64,000 bases of DNA from Proteiniphilum sp. UBA1403 (GTDB lineage Bacteria; Bacteroidota; Bacteroidia; Bacteroidales; Dysgonomonadaceae). Shown here piece by piece: positions 41,316 to 49,607 of the stretch. The translations under genes and the position numbers were made by a program. The stretch spans positions 54,386-118,385 of the forward strand of contig DBQD01000066.1 of the NCBI GenBank assembly GCA_002305715.1, given 5' to 3'. Below the pieces are notes generated by a model that ran no database searches, was not told where the DNA came from, and worked only from the letters and a program-made list of their open reading frames with translations. Numbering within the stretch: the first letter of the stretch is position 1; every line of letters begins with the position of its first letter.

Positions 41316-42116
41316 ATGATACGTCTCAACAAAAAAGTTATTTTTTATTTAACACTACTACTGATGATAACAATCTCCACCTCCCTGTTGGCTCAACAAA
41401 GCGATCAATCCCTAAAAGGGAAGAAAGTATTGTTTGTTTATGGAGGTTGGGAGGGTCATGATCCGGTGTTGACGCGCGATATATTTGTGCCCTGGATGCG
41501 CTCGGAAGGGGCGGAAGTGGTGGTAAGCGACAACCTGGATGTCTATACCGATAGTGAGCTGATGAACAGCCTCGACCTGGTGGTGCAAATTTGGACAATG
41601 GGCACCATCACCAACAAACAGGAAAAGGGGTTACTTGATGCTATTCGTCACGGTGTGGGATTGGCTGGCTGGCATGGCGGTATTGGTGATGCATTCCGCA
41701 ATAATGTGGAGTTTCAGTTTATGGTGGGTGGCCAATGGGTAGCACATCCCGGAGGGGTCATACACTACGATGTAAACATTGTTGATCATGAGGACAAGGT
41801 TACAAAGGGACTGAAAGATTTTCACATGAACTCTGAACAGTATTACATGCATGTGGATCCCAATGTGAAAGTGCTGGCCACAACAACCTTCACCGGAGAG
41901 CATGCTCCCTGGATTGAGGGGACCGTAATACCGGTAGTCTGGAAGAAGACCTATGGCAAGGGAAGGGTCTTCTACTCTTCACTGGGACATGTTGCAAAGG
42001 ATTTTGAAGGACCCGAAGTGCTGGAAATTATGAAACGTGGCATTCGTTGGGCTTCACTGAGCCTGTATGAGGCACCCGAAAAATGGTTGCAACCTGTTTA
42101 CGGACCGGCAAAATAA
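41316..42116 (+). CDS. Exported ThuA domain protein (trehalose-utilisation-like)
   Basis: 266 residues with a signal peptide (about 1-27, ending SLLAQ). The ThuA/glutamine-amidotransferase-like fold is visible from [50 protein letters not shown] and [14 protein letters not shown]. ThuA of rhizobia takes part in trehalose and maltitol use together with oxidoreductases; the same pairing with a Gfo/Idh/MocA enzyme is found here, so a joint role in periplasmic sugar conversion is likely (inference). Confidence 0.88.
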   Translation: MIRLNKKVIFYLTLLLMITISTSLLAQQSDQSLKGKKVLFVYGGWEGHDPVLTRDIFVPWMRSEGAEVVVSDNLDVYTDSELMNSLDLVVQIWTMGTITNKQEKGLLDAIRHGVGLAGWHGGIGDAFRNNVEFQFMVGGQWVAHPGGVIHYDVNIVDHEDKVTKGLKDFHMNSEQYYMHVDPNVKVLATTTFTGEHAPWIEGTVIPVVWKKTYGKGRVFYSSLGHVAKDFEGPEVLEIMKRGIRWASLSLYEAPEKWLQPVYGPAK

Positions 42117-42147
42117 GAGATACTGAGTTAATTCTATTTAGGATATA

Positions 42148-43164
42148 TTATAAGCCGAACTCTTTGGCCAGTAGGGTATAACCCTTCTTCCGTGCTTCTA
42201 TCTCGGCATATCCATCAACCAGCATGATTTCATTCACGCTGGTTTTTTTTGCCCAGTCGTGTAACTGTTGGGCTACTTTTTCGGGGGTGCCAATCACAAA
42301 TTTCGACAACTGTTGATTCCGAATAGTAATCTCTTGTGGTGTGAAAGGATAGTCGTTGGCTTCCTTACTGGATGGAAACGTTGTGAAACGCTTCCCGGTT
42401 GAGAGCAGAGTCCACATTAGCAGGGTGGGAGCTGCGAGATAGTTCGCTTCCTCCTCGGTATCAGCAGTGAAGACACTGATGGAGAAGATGCTCTTGGGTT
42501 CAACACAATACTTGGAGGGCTTGAAGTGATCTCGATAATATCGAAGTACGGGTATTGCCATCTCTGCATTAATCTGTCCGGCAAATACAAAACCAAGTCC
42601 TTTATCTAGAGCAAACTGAACCCCTCCACTACTCGAACCCAACATGAATAATTCGGGTGTGAGGGATGGATCGGGATTGGCAATCACCCTGACAAAAGGA
42701 TGATTATCAGGCAAATCATGGGCAAAGTACCCTAACAGGTCGTTGAGTTGTTCGGGAAACGTGTCCTCCTTCATTATTTCCCATGAACGACGCAATGCGA
42801 GGGCTGTCCTTCCGTCGGTGCCAGGGGCACGACCAATACCCAAGTCGATGCGTCCCGGATGCAACGCTTCAATCATTGAAAATCGTTCTGCTACACTTAA
42901 AGCACTGTGGTTGGGAAGCATGACCCCACCACTTCCCACGCGTATGCGATTGGTATGTGCAGCGACATGGGTGATCATGATTTCGGGAAACATGCTCATC
43001 AATGCAGAACTGTTGTGATGTTCGGCAAACCAATATCGATGATAACCTAACTTATCGGCCAATTGTGCTACCTCAGTGGAATTTTTTAATACATCGCCAG
43101 GGTTTGCGTCGTTCTCCGAATAATAAGCTAGATCCAATATGGATAATTTTAAATTGTGTGCCAT
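42148..43164 (-). CDS. LLM class flavin-dependent oxidoreductase (luciferase-like)
   Basis: 338 residues, TIM-barrel luciferase-like family. Conserved blocks: KLGYHRYWFAEHHN near residue 45, IRVGSGGVMLPNHS, RIDLGIGRAPGTD and the C-terminal FVIGTPEKVAQQL. These are close to the single-component YhbW-like alkanal-monooxygenase group that uses reduced FMN. The physiological substrate is unknown. Convergent with the ThuA gene. Confidence 0.92.
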   Translation of the reverse strand: MAHNLKLSILDLAYYSENDANPGDVLKNSTEVAQLADKLGYHRYWFAEHHNSSALMSMFPEIMITHVAAHTNRIRVGSGGVMLPNHSALSVAERFSMIEALHPGRIDLGIGRAPGTDGRTALALRRSWEIMKEDTFPEQLNDLLGYFAHDLPDNHPFVRVIANPDPSLTPELFMLGSSSGGVQFALDKGLGFVFAGQINAEMAIPVLRYYRDHFKPSKYCVEPKSIFSISVFTADTEEEANYLAAPTLLMWTLLSTGKRFTTFPSSKEANDYPFTPQEITIRNQQLSKFVIGTPEKVAQQLHDWAKKTSVNEIMLVDGYAEIEARKKGYTLLAKEFGL

Positions 43165-43368
43165 TACTCAAACATTTAACAGGGTTAACCGCTGAAAGAA
43201 CAATTTGTTCAAAGATTCCCGGGGTAAAATGACAATATTACTCCTCACATTTCGGACATTTTATGTAAACTTGTGCAAGTAAAACCATTTTTTAAGGCAA
43301 TCATTTTTTTTAAAAAAAATTGAATTCCGATGATACGTTTTTACAATCGATTCGTCGTATAAATAGAA

Positions 43369-43905
43369 ATGAATATAGAAGCATACAAAAAAACCGTCAT
43401 AGAGTTGCGACCAGCATTGCTTATCGTCGCAAAGCGCATTACACAGAACAATGATGATGCGGAGGATGTGGTGCAGGAAGTATGTTTGAGACTTTGGCAA
43501 CGATGCCGGACATCCGGTGAGCCGGACAATTTAGAAGCTTATTGTATGACTATGACTAAAAATATTAGCATCGACAAAATAAGGGGAAGACGTACCGGGG
43601 AGCCCATCGAAGAACTACATCATACCGAGGCTGAATCACATCTTCCGGATGAAATGCTGGAAATAAAAGAGGAACTTGCACTCATTCATCGGATCATAGC
43701 AATGCTTCCTCCAATGCAAGGGAAAATACTTCGACTAAAGGAGATTGAAGGATATGAAACGAACGAAATTGTACAAATGACTGGGATTTCAAACGAAGCT
43801 GTGCGAAACAATCTTTCTAGAGCCAGAAAACAACTAAGGGAGATCTATTTGAACTGTGTGAGAAAGAGAGAAAATAAAATTGGCATTCTGTACACAACGG
43901 AGTAA
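43369..43905 (+). CDS. RNA polymerase sigma factor, ECF subfamily
   Basis: 178 residues with sigma region 2 (DAEDVVQEVCLRLWQR; LEAYCMTMTKNISIDKIR) and region 4 (LPPMQGKILRLKEIEGYETN; SNEAVRNNLSRARKQL), and no other domains. It should direct transcription of a small regulon, probably including its own operon. The next gene, 11 bp on, looks like its anti-sigma factor. No standard promoter was found ahead of it, in line with autoregulation by an ECF-type promoter (inference). Confidence 0.92.
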   Translation: MNIEAYKKTVIELRPALLIVAKRITQNNDDAEDVVQEVCLRLWQRCRTSGEPDNLEAYCMTMTKNISIDKIRGRRTGEPIEELHHTEAESHLPDEMLEIKEELALIHRIIAMLPPMQGKILRLKEIEGYETNEIVQMTGISNEAVRNNLSRARKQLREIYLNCVRKRENKIGILYTTE

Positions 43906-43916
43906 AAGAATTGATT

Positions 43917-44366
43917 ATGAAAGATGTAAATGAATTGATAGATAAATATTTCCGGGGTGAGACAACAAGGGAGGAGGAGAAGCAACTCCGAAAGTACTTT
44001 ACCGAGGAAACACCAACAGGTGATTTGGCAGAAATTGCACCCATCTTTACCTATTTCAGTGAAGAGGAAAGTGTGACTGAATTTCTGAAAGAATTGAGAG
44101 TGGAGAAGACTGTGGTTAAACGAAACATAAGTAAACGTATCCCCTTCCTGAAGATCGCATCGATGGCTGCATGCCTTTTGTTGGGTGTACTTCTATTGAA
44201 TAAGATTGTAAGTATTGACCGGATGTCGTCTGAGAATTGCGTATGGGTGAATGGCGAAAAGATAACCTCCATCGCGATGGTTCGGAAATATGCAGAAACT
44301 TCGTTCGAAAACGTGAAATCGGAAGAAAATATGCTGGAACAACAACTTCGCCTTATGGGGGAGTAA
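43917..44366 (+). CDS. Probable anti-sigma factor with one membrane helix
   Basis: 149 residues: an acidic cytoplasmic N-terminus (VNELIDKYFRGETTREEEKQ) of the form often seen in Bacteroidetes anti-sigma proteins, one membrane helix at about 83-103 (FLKIASMAACLLLGVLLLNKI) and a short exterior tail of about 45 residues. The tail is much smaller than the FecR domain of classical anti-sigmas, so it may sense through a partner such as the exported protein encoded next. Role inferred from position and topology. ATG at 43917 is preferred over TTG at 43911. Confidence 0.7.
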   Translation: MKDVNELIDKYFRGETTREEEKQLRKYFTEETPTGDLAEIAPIFTYFSEEESVTEFLKELRVEKTVVKRNISKRIPFLKIASMAACLLLGVLLLNKIVSIDRMSSENCVWVNGEKITSIAMVRKYAETSFENVKSEENMLEQQLRLMGE

Positions 44367-44402
44367 ATTATAGAAATAAACAAGAGATAAACAGATATAA
44401 TT

Positions 44403-44843
44403 ATGACACAAATACGAACAATCTTTTTCTGTTGTGCAATGCTGCTTTTTATGGCTTCGGCACAAGGACAGAATCTGAAAATTAATAACATATTCGATAA
44501 GTATGGAAAACAAAAGGGTAGTACCATGGTTATCCTATCGGGTGAAGCGGTAAAGAACTACCAACTTAGCTTATACCGCAGCATCACCTTACGATACGAG
44601 GAGCCACAGTCGGTCGATTTGCAAGAATGCCTCAATGCGGACAAACAACAGGCTCGTAAAATTAAGGAGGTGATTAGCAACGGTATCATACGTTCAGGTT
44701 ACTATCAACTCCTTGATGAGGGGAAAAATATGAACCGATACATCCTCTTTAAGATTGGAAATGACCAACAGGCAACATTGATATACATGGAGGGTGATCC
44801 TAAATCGGAAGAGCTAATCAATAAGCTATTTGTCAGGGAGTAA
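44403..44843 (+). CDS. Small exported protein of the ECF cassette (DUF4252/DUF6108-like)
   Basis: 146 residues with a signal peptide (FFCCAMLLFMASAQGQ). The mature part is small and alpha/beta: IFDKYGKQKGSTMVILSGEAV near the start, a central helix with ADKQQARKIKEVI and two final strands around YILFKIGNDQQATLIYMEG. It resembles the DUF4252-like proteins that accompany ECF sigma genes in Bacteroides, but the exact family is not certain. Function unknown; possibly a periplasmic sensor. Confidence 0.65.
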   Translation: MTQIRTIFFCCAMLLFMASAQGQNLKINNIFDKYGKQKGSTMVILSGEAVKNYQLSLYRSITLRYEEPQSVDLQECLNADKQQARKIKEVISNGIIRSGYYQLLDEGKNMNRYILFKIGNDQQATLIYMEGDPKSEELINKLFVRE

Positions 44844-44893
44844 AATATATAGAGAATAATCATTACGTAACAACACAATAAATCATATAATCA

Positions 44894-45799
44894 ATGAAAA
44901 CTTTTTATACAATTCTTGCACTGCTTGCCAGCATGAGCTGCCTGAAAGCTTCTTCAATCATGCCAACCGATACTGTCTTTCAATATAAGGATCGTACAGT
45001 GGTAATTCGGGATCAACCGGATGAGATAAATGTAACTGTCTATCGTCAAAATGAATGGGGAGATACCATCAGTAGTAACAAGATCTATGAGGGAATTTTT
45101 ACGGACGGAAGAAGCGTGGAACGTCAGTTTGATAACAGATTCGACATCCTTATTCCCGATATATTCAAACCGAAAGCTAAACGAAATGTAGCTTCGTCAC
45201 ACTGGGCAGGATTTGGAATTGGTTTTTCAAATATGCCTACAGGATGGGATTTCGACGGAGAAATGGCTTCTTCACTCAATCTGAATCGAACGAAGCAATA
45301 TAACTTGAACTTCTTTGACAATCACTGGAAGTTGGGTAAAAATGGGTTCTCCTTGGTTTCGGGCTTCGGTATTCAGTTTAACGCAATGCACCTGCAGAAG
45401 AATAAATTTATTGAGGTGGTTGACTATAAATCGGTGATCAGTACTTCGGACGAAACTTTTAAAAAGTCGAGACTCCATTATACTTTCCTGACTTTTCCAC
45501 TGCTTCTGGAAGTGAATTTCCCCATTGGACGGACCGAAACTATATTCTTGAATGCCGGTGTGGTAGGGAAGGTGAAGACGGCTTCTTCTTCAAAAATATG
45601 GACTGTTGAGAATGGAAGCGAACGAAAAATAAAACAATCTGGTGACTTGAATATCCGCCCAGCAACAATGGATATCTTAGTACAAGCCGGTATTGGTGAT
45701 TTTGGTGTCTTTTATAGCTATACTCCATTTACGGTATTCCAACAGAATAAAGGACCTGAAGCGAACCAAAGCACAATTGGACTTCAGATGTACTTCTGA
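44894..45799 (+). CDS. Outer-membrane beta-barrel protein (PorT-like fold)
   Basis: 301 residues with an N-terminal signal (about 1-19). After about 90 residues an alternating pattern of amphipathic strands begins (WAGFGIGFSNMPTG; SSLNLNRTKQYNLNFF; FSLVSGFGIQFNAM; LHYTFLTFPLLLEVNFP; FLNAGVVGKVKTA), ending in an aromatic C-terminal strand STIGLQMYF, as in small 8- to 10-strand barrels. It is the last gene of the ECF cassette, followed by a strong terminator. It could be the output or the sensed component of the sigma system. Confidence 0.78.
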   Translation: MKTFYTILALLASMSCLKASSIMPTDTVFQYKDRTVVIRDQPDEINVTVYRQNEWGDTISSNKIYEGIFTDGRSVERQFDNRFDILIPDIFKPKAKRNVASSHWAGFGIGFSNMPTGWDFDGEMASSLNLNRTKQYNLNFFDNHWKLGKNGFSLVSGFGIQFNAMHLQKNKFIEVVDYKSVISTSDETFKKSRLHYTFLTFPLLLEVNFPIGRTETIFLNAGVVGKVKTASSSKIWTVENGSERKIKQSGDLNIRPATMDILVQAGIGDFGVFYSYTPFTVFQQNKGPEANQSTIGLQMYF

Positions 45800-45807
45800 T
45801 ATTATAG

Positions 45808-45844
45808 AAAGCATCACGGGTGGTACTCGTGATGCTTTTTCTTT
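45808..45844 (+). terminator. Rho-independent terminator of the ECF cassette
   Basis: Eleven-base arms AAAGCATCACG (45808-45818) and CGTGATGCTTT (45828-45838) followed by TTTTTC; 9 bp after the barrel gene stop. Confidence 0.85.
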
Positions 45845-45892
45845 GCGATATTGGTGGTGAAAAACACACCGTTTTTTGTCGTGAAATAAGGG

Positions 45893-45923
45893 TTGTTTTA
45901 TTGCAAAAAAATCACTATATTTG
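45893..45923 (+). promoter_or_regulatory. Promoter of the histidine degradation operon
   Basis: TTG at 45893-45895, a 20-bp spacer, TATATTTG at 45916-45923. Expected start near 45929-45931, giving a leader of about 85 nt before hutU. Confidence 0.6.
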
Positions 45924-45959
45924 TTAACCGTACCTTCAGGATTGCGGTTAACTTTTTTT
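45923..45959 (+). promoter_or_regulatory. Perfect dyad at the hut transcription start (operator or attenuator)
   Basis: GTTAACCG (45923-45930) and CGGTTAAC (45945-45952) form a perfect 8-bp inverted repeat with a 14-nt centre, followed by seven T. Arm centres are 22 bp apart. The left arm starts on the last base of the -7 element. Confidence 0.6.
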
Positions 45960-46014
45960 ATCCACCGATCAATTTGCAGATCGATATACTGTTCTTTGTG
46001 TCGGTACAAAATAT

Positions 46015-48000
46015 ATGAGTATGTATATAACCTTAGACAATCAACTACCCACATTTCCTTCGTTTCAAAAGGGCATCCGACGTGCACCGGATAGAGGATT
46101 CCGACTGAACGAAGCACAAACAAGAACTGCATTAAAAAATGCTTTGCGGTACATCCCCTCTGAACTGCACGATACACTTGCACCGGAGTTCATTCATGAG
46201 TTGAAATCACGTGGACGTATTTATGGTTATAGGTATCGACCAGAGGGTGATTTGAAAGCAAAACCCATCGACGAGTATGTGGGAAGATGCATTGAGGGAA
46301 AGGCTTTTCAGGTGATGATCGACAACAATCTTTCATTCGACATTGCGCTATATCCGTACGAATTGGTTACGTACGGTGAAACTGGACAAGTATGCCAAAA
46401 CTGGATGCAGTATCGCCTGATAAAAAAGTACTTGGAGGTGATGACGCAAGAGCATACACTGGTGATTGAGAGCGGACATCCACTGGGTTTATTTAAATCG
46501 GGGCCCTATGCACCACGGGTAATCATCACCAACTCGATGATGGTGGGAATGTTCGATAACCAAACCGACTGGGAGGTTGCTGCACAGATGGGGGTGGCTA
46601 ACTATGGGCAGATGACTGCGGGAGGATGGATGTATATTGGACCACAGGGTATTGTGCATGGAACGTATAATACCTTGTTGAATGCAGGACGATTGAAACT
46701 GGGTATTCCAAAGGATGGTGATCTCAGGGGACATCTGTTTGTTTCGTCAGGTTTGGGAGGCATGAGCGGCGCACAACCTAAAGCTGCTGAAATTGCAGGA
46801 GCTGTATCGGTGATTGCTGAAGTGGATGCTTCGCGCATTGAAACGCGTCGTCAACAGGGATGGGTACAGCGTGTTACAGCGGACAAATTGCAGGCTTTTA
46901 AATGGGCAATGGAGGCTATGCAACGAAAAGAACCGCTGTCGGTGGCGTATCATGGAAACATTGTGGATCTACTTGAGTGTGCGGTCGAGAGGAATATCAA
47001 TATAGAATTACTGAGCGATCAGACCTCTTGCCATGAACCATATTCCGGTGGGTATTGTCCAGCTGGTATTTCATTTGATGAACGAACTCGTATGCTGCAC
47101 GAAGATAGGGATACTTTTCGGAAGAAGGTCGACGAATCGCTGCAGCGTCATTTTAGGGTAATTAAGCAATTGGTCAACCTTGGCACTTACTTTTTCGATT
47201 ATGGAAACTCCTTTATGAAAGCAATTTACGACGCTGGTGTAAAGGAAATGTCGAGAAACGGTGTCGACGAGAAAGAGGGTTTTATTTGGCCTTCCTACGT
47301 GGAGGATATCATGGGACCGGAATTGTTCGACTTTGGTTATGGTCCTTTCCGTTGGGTTTGTCTTAGCGGGAAGAAAGAGGACTTGGCAAAGACCGATAAG
47401 GCAGCAATGGAATGCATAAACCCTAATAGACGGGGACAGGATCGTGACAATTGGATATGGATACGCGATGCGGAGAAGAATAACTTGGTTGTAGGTACTC
47501 AAGCACGTATTCTCTACCAAGATGCAGAGGGGCGACTAAAGATTGCACTGCGCTTTAATGAGATGGTGAGGAATGGTGAAATTGGACCGGTGATGCTGGG
47601 CCGTGATCACCACGATGTGAGTGGTACGGATTCTCCCTTCCGGGAGACGGCAAACATTAAAGATGGTAGCAATGTGATGGCAGACATGGCGGTTCAGTGT
47701 TTTGCCGGTAATGCAGCACGAGGTATGAGTCTTGTCGCTCTTCATAATGGAGGCGGTGTGGGAATCGGTAAAGCTATTAATGGGGGTTTTGGTATGGTGT
47801 GCGATGGAAGTAAACGGGTAGATGAGATTCTTCATTCTGCCATGACGTGGGATGTGATGGGTGGTGTGGCTCGGCGTGCATGGGCAAGAAACCCAAATGC
47901 AATGGCCACAGTAAAAGAATTCAACACTTCACACGTAGAGAGTTATCATATTACTGAGCCTTACTTGGTGGAGGAGGCAATCATTAAAAAATATATTTAA
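46015..48000 (+). CDS. hutU: Urocanate hydratase
   Basis: 661 residues, the longer type of urocanase (many bacteria have about 555). The enzyme adds water to urocanate to give imidazolone propionate using tightly bound NAD+. Visible family blocks: SGLGGMSGAQPKAAEIAGAV (NAD site), DQTSCHEPYSGGYCPAGI, GRDHHDVSGTDSPFRET and FAGNAARGMSLVALHNGGGV. First gene of the hut operon; the leader carries a dyad at the predicted transcription start. ATG at 46015 is followed by a second ATG two codons on; no clear ribosome site is seen before either. Confidence 0.94.
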   Translation: MSMYITLDNQLPTFPSFQKGIRRAPDRGFRLNEAQTRTALKNALRYIPSELHDTLAPEFIHELKSRGRIYGYRYRPEGDLKAKPIDEYVGRCIEGKAFQVMIDNNLSFDIALYPYELVTYGETGQVCQNWMQYRLIKKYLEVMTQEHTLVIESGHPLGLFKSGPYAPRVIITNSMMVGMFDNQTDWEVAAQMGVANYGQMTAGGWMYIGPQGIVHGTYNTLLNAGRLKLGIPKDGDLRGHLFVSSGLGGMSGAQPKAAEIAGAVSVIAEVDASRIETRRQQGWVQRVTADKLQAFKWAMEAMQRKEPLSVAYHGNIVDLLECAVERNINIELLSDQTSCHEPYSGGYCPAGISFDERTRMLHEDRDTFRKKVDESLQRHFRVIKQLVNLGTYFFDYGNSFMKAIYDAGVKEMSRNGVDEKEGFIWPSYVEDIMGPELFDFGYGPFRWVCLSGKKEDLAKTDKAAMECINPNRRGQDRDNWIWIRDAEKNNLVVGTQARILYQDAEGRLKIALRFNEMVRNGEIGPVMLGRDHHDVSGTDSPFRETANIKDGSNVMADMAVQCFAGNAARGMSLVALHNGGGVGIGKAINGGFGMVCDGSKRVDEILHSAMTWDVMGGVARRAWARNPNAMATVKEFNTSHVESYHITEPYLVEEAIIKKYI

Positions 48001-48090
48001 TCGAAAAAATGGATGTCGATCTTTCATCGGGAAATCGAACTATTATTGGTGAAATATCCTTACATTTGACATTATATCATTGAGTCGTTT

Positions 48091-48987
48091 ATGAATAAAA
48101 TCATGGAGTGTGTCCCCAACTTCAGTGAGGGACGAGATAAAACAAAAATTGAGAAAATAGTAGATGCCTTTCGTGGAAAAGAGGGGGTGAAACTGCTGGA
48201 TTATAGTAGTGATTCCGACCACAATCGTTCGGTTATTACTGTAGTGGGTGAACCAGATACATTGAAAGAAGCTGTACTAGATGCGATTGGGTGGGCTGTG
48301 GAACTAATTGATCTAACACAGCATCAGGGCCAGCATCCTCGTATGGGAGCCGTTGATGTGGTTCCCTTTATTCCAATTAAAAACGTAACGATGGAGGAGA
48401 CGATTGCTTGCTCAAAAGAGGTGGCAAAATCTACTGCCGAAAAGTATGGACTTCCGGTATTCTTGTATGAGAAGTCGGCTACGGCACCGCATCGGGAGAA
48501 CTTGGCCTCGGTACGTAAAGGGGAGTTTGAAGGTTTGCCGGAAAAGATGAAGCTGCCTGAATGGCAATCAGACTACGGTCCTTCTTCACCACACCCCACA
48601 GCTGGTGCAGTGGCAGTAGGTGCTCGGATGCCTTTAATTGCATATAATGTGAATCTTGGTACGGACAATAAGGAAATTGCAGATGCCATTGCAAAGAAAG
48701 TACGACATATTGGAGGTGGGTTACGTTATTGTAAAGCAATGGGTGTGTCATTGTATGAGCGTGGCATCACACAGGTGTCGATGAACCTGACGGACTATAC
48801 TCACACTGCTATCTACCAAGCTCATGAAATGGTACGCATGGAAGCACATCGGTATGGTGTGCCTGTTGTGGGAGGCGAGGTAATTGGCTTGGTGCCGATG
48901 GCTGCTTTGGTCGATTCGGCTGCTTACTACCTGGGGTTAGAAAACTTTTCGATTAGTCAGGTGCTCGAAGCAAAATTGATGGAGTGA
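48091..48987 (+). CDS. ftcD: Glutamate formimidoyltransferase
   Basis: 298 residues, only the transferase half of the bifunctional animal FTCD protein. It moves the formimino group of N-formimino-glutamate to tetrahydrofolate, releasing glutamate. Conserved: MECVPNFSEGRD, DYSSDSDHNRSVIT, HQGQHPRMGAVDVVPF, VNLGTDNKEIA and VSMNLTDYTHTAIYQAHE. The cyclodeaminase half is a separate gene (fchA, at 50909). Second gene in the hut operon; 90 bp after hutU. Confidence 0.94.
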   Translation: MNKIMECVPNFSEGRDKTKIEKIVDAFRGKEGVKLLDYSSDSDHNRSVITVVGEPDTLKEAVLDAIGWAVELIDLTQHQGQHPRMGAVDVVPFIPIKNVTMEETIACSKEVAKSTAEKYGLPVFLYEKSATAPHRENLASVRKGEFEGLPEKMKLPEWQSDYGPSSPHPTAGAVAVGARMPLIAYNVNLGTDNKEIADAIAKKVRHIGGGLRYCKAMGVSLYERGITQVSMNLTDYTHTAIYQAHEMVRMEAHRYGVPVVGGEVIGLVPMAALVDSAAYYLGLENFSISQVLEAKLME

Positions 48988-49025
48988 ACGGCTACTGAAT
49001 ATGGAACTATTAAAGAGGTGTAATT

Positions 49026-49607
49026 TTGAATTGGATTGAAGCAGTAGCCGCATTACTTGGTGTTCTTAGTGTATGGTATGCTCGAAAGGAAAACATCTTG
49101 GTCTTTCCATTTGGTATTGCCAACGTGGCCATATACATCTATATATGCTTTGCTGCACGTTTGTACGCCAATGCAGGTATCAATGTGGTCTACTTGATTT
49201 CGAACATCTTTGGATGGTACATGTGGTCGAGGAGCAACGACGACTTCAGCAAACGTCAAATCAGTCGGAACAACAGCTTGCAGAATATCCTTGCCTGGAT
49301 CTCCGTAATAGGAATCTACATTGTTGTCTTTTTCATGTTGCAATGGGTGAACAGAGACGACATTGCATATATGCAATCTTGGTTGCCATGGATCGATGCA
49401 TTCAACACATCCTTCTTCTTGGTTGCAACGCTACTGATGGCAATTAAGAAATTGGAAAACTGGCAGTTTTGGATTATTGGGAACATTATCTCCATCCCGA
49501 TCTATGCTTCGCAGGGGCTATACTTTACAAGTTTGCAATATGCCGTTTTTCTGATACTTGCAATATTGGGCTATAAAGAATGGAAAGCAAAAACTGACCA
49601 ATTATGA
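49026..49607 (+). CDS. pnuC: PnuC-family transporter (nicotinamide riboside or related vitamin)
   Basis: 193 residues, about seven membrane helices. PnuC motifs: YARKENILVFPFGIANV in helix 1-2, the SNIFGWYMWSR loop and IIGNIISIPIYASQGLYFTS. It starts with TTG, supported by AAAGAGGTG a few bases upstream. Members import nicotinamide riboside by facilitated diffusion; close relatives carry thiamine or riboflavin, so the substrate is not certain. It overlaps the hutI start by 4 bp (ATGA) and is embedded in the hut operon. Because urocanase needs bound NAD+, a supply role is plausible (inference). Confidence 0.88.
   Translation: MNWIEAVAALLGVLSVWYARKENILVFPFGIANVAIYIYICFAARLYANAGINVVYLISNIFGWYMWSRSNDDFSKRQISRNNSLQNILAWISVIGIYIVVFFMLQWVNRDDIAYMQSWLPWIDAFNTSFFLVATLLMAIKKLENWQFWIIGNIISIPIYASQGLYFTSLQYAVFLILAILGYKEWKAKTDQL

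Noticed and set aside
45923..45959. Reading the hut dyad as a plain terminator of the upstream barrel gene
   Set aside because: A stronger terminator already lies at 45808-45844, and the dyad is located on the hut promoter.
46015..48000. Urocanase longer than the usual 555 residues, possibly a fusion
   Set aside because: All blocks belong to the longer urocanase type known in Bacteroidetes; there is no second domain family.
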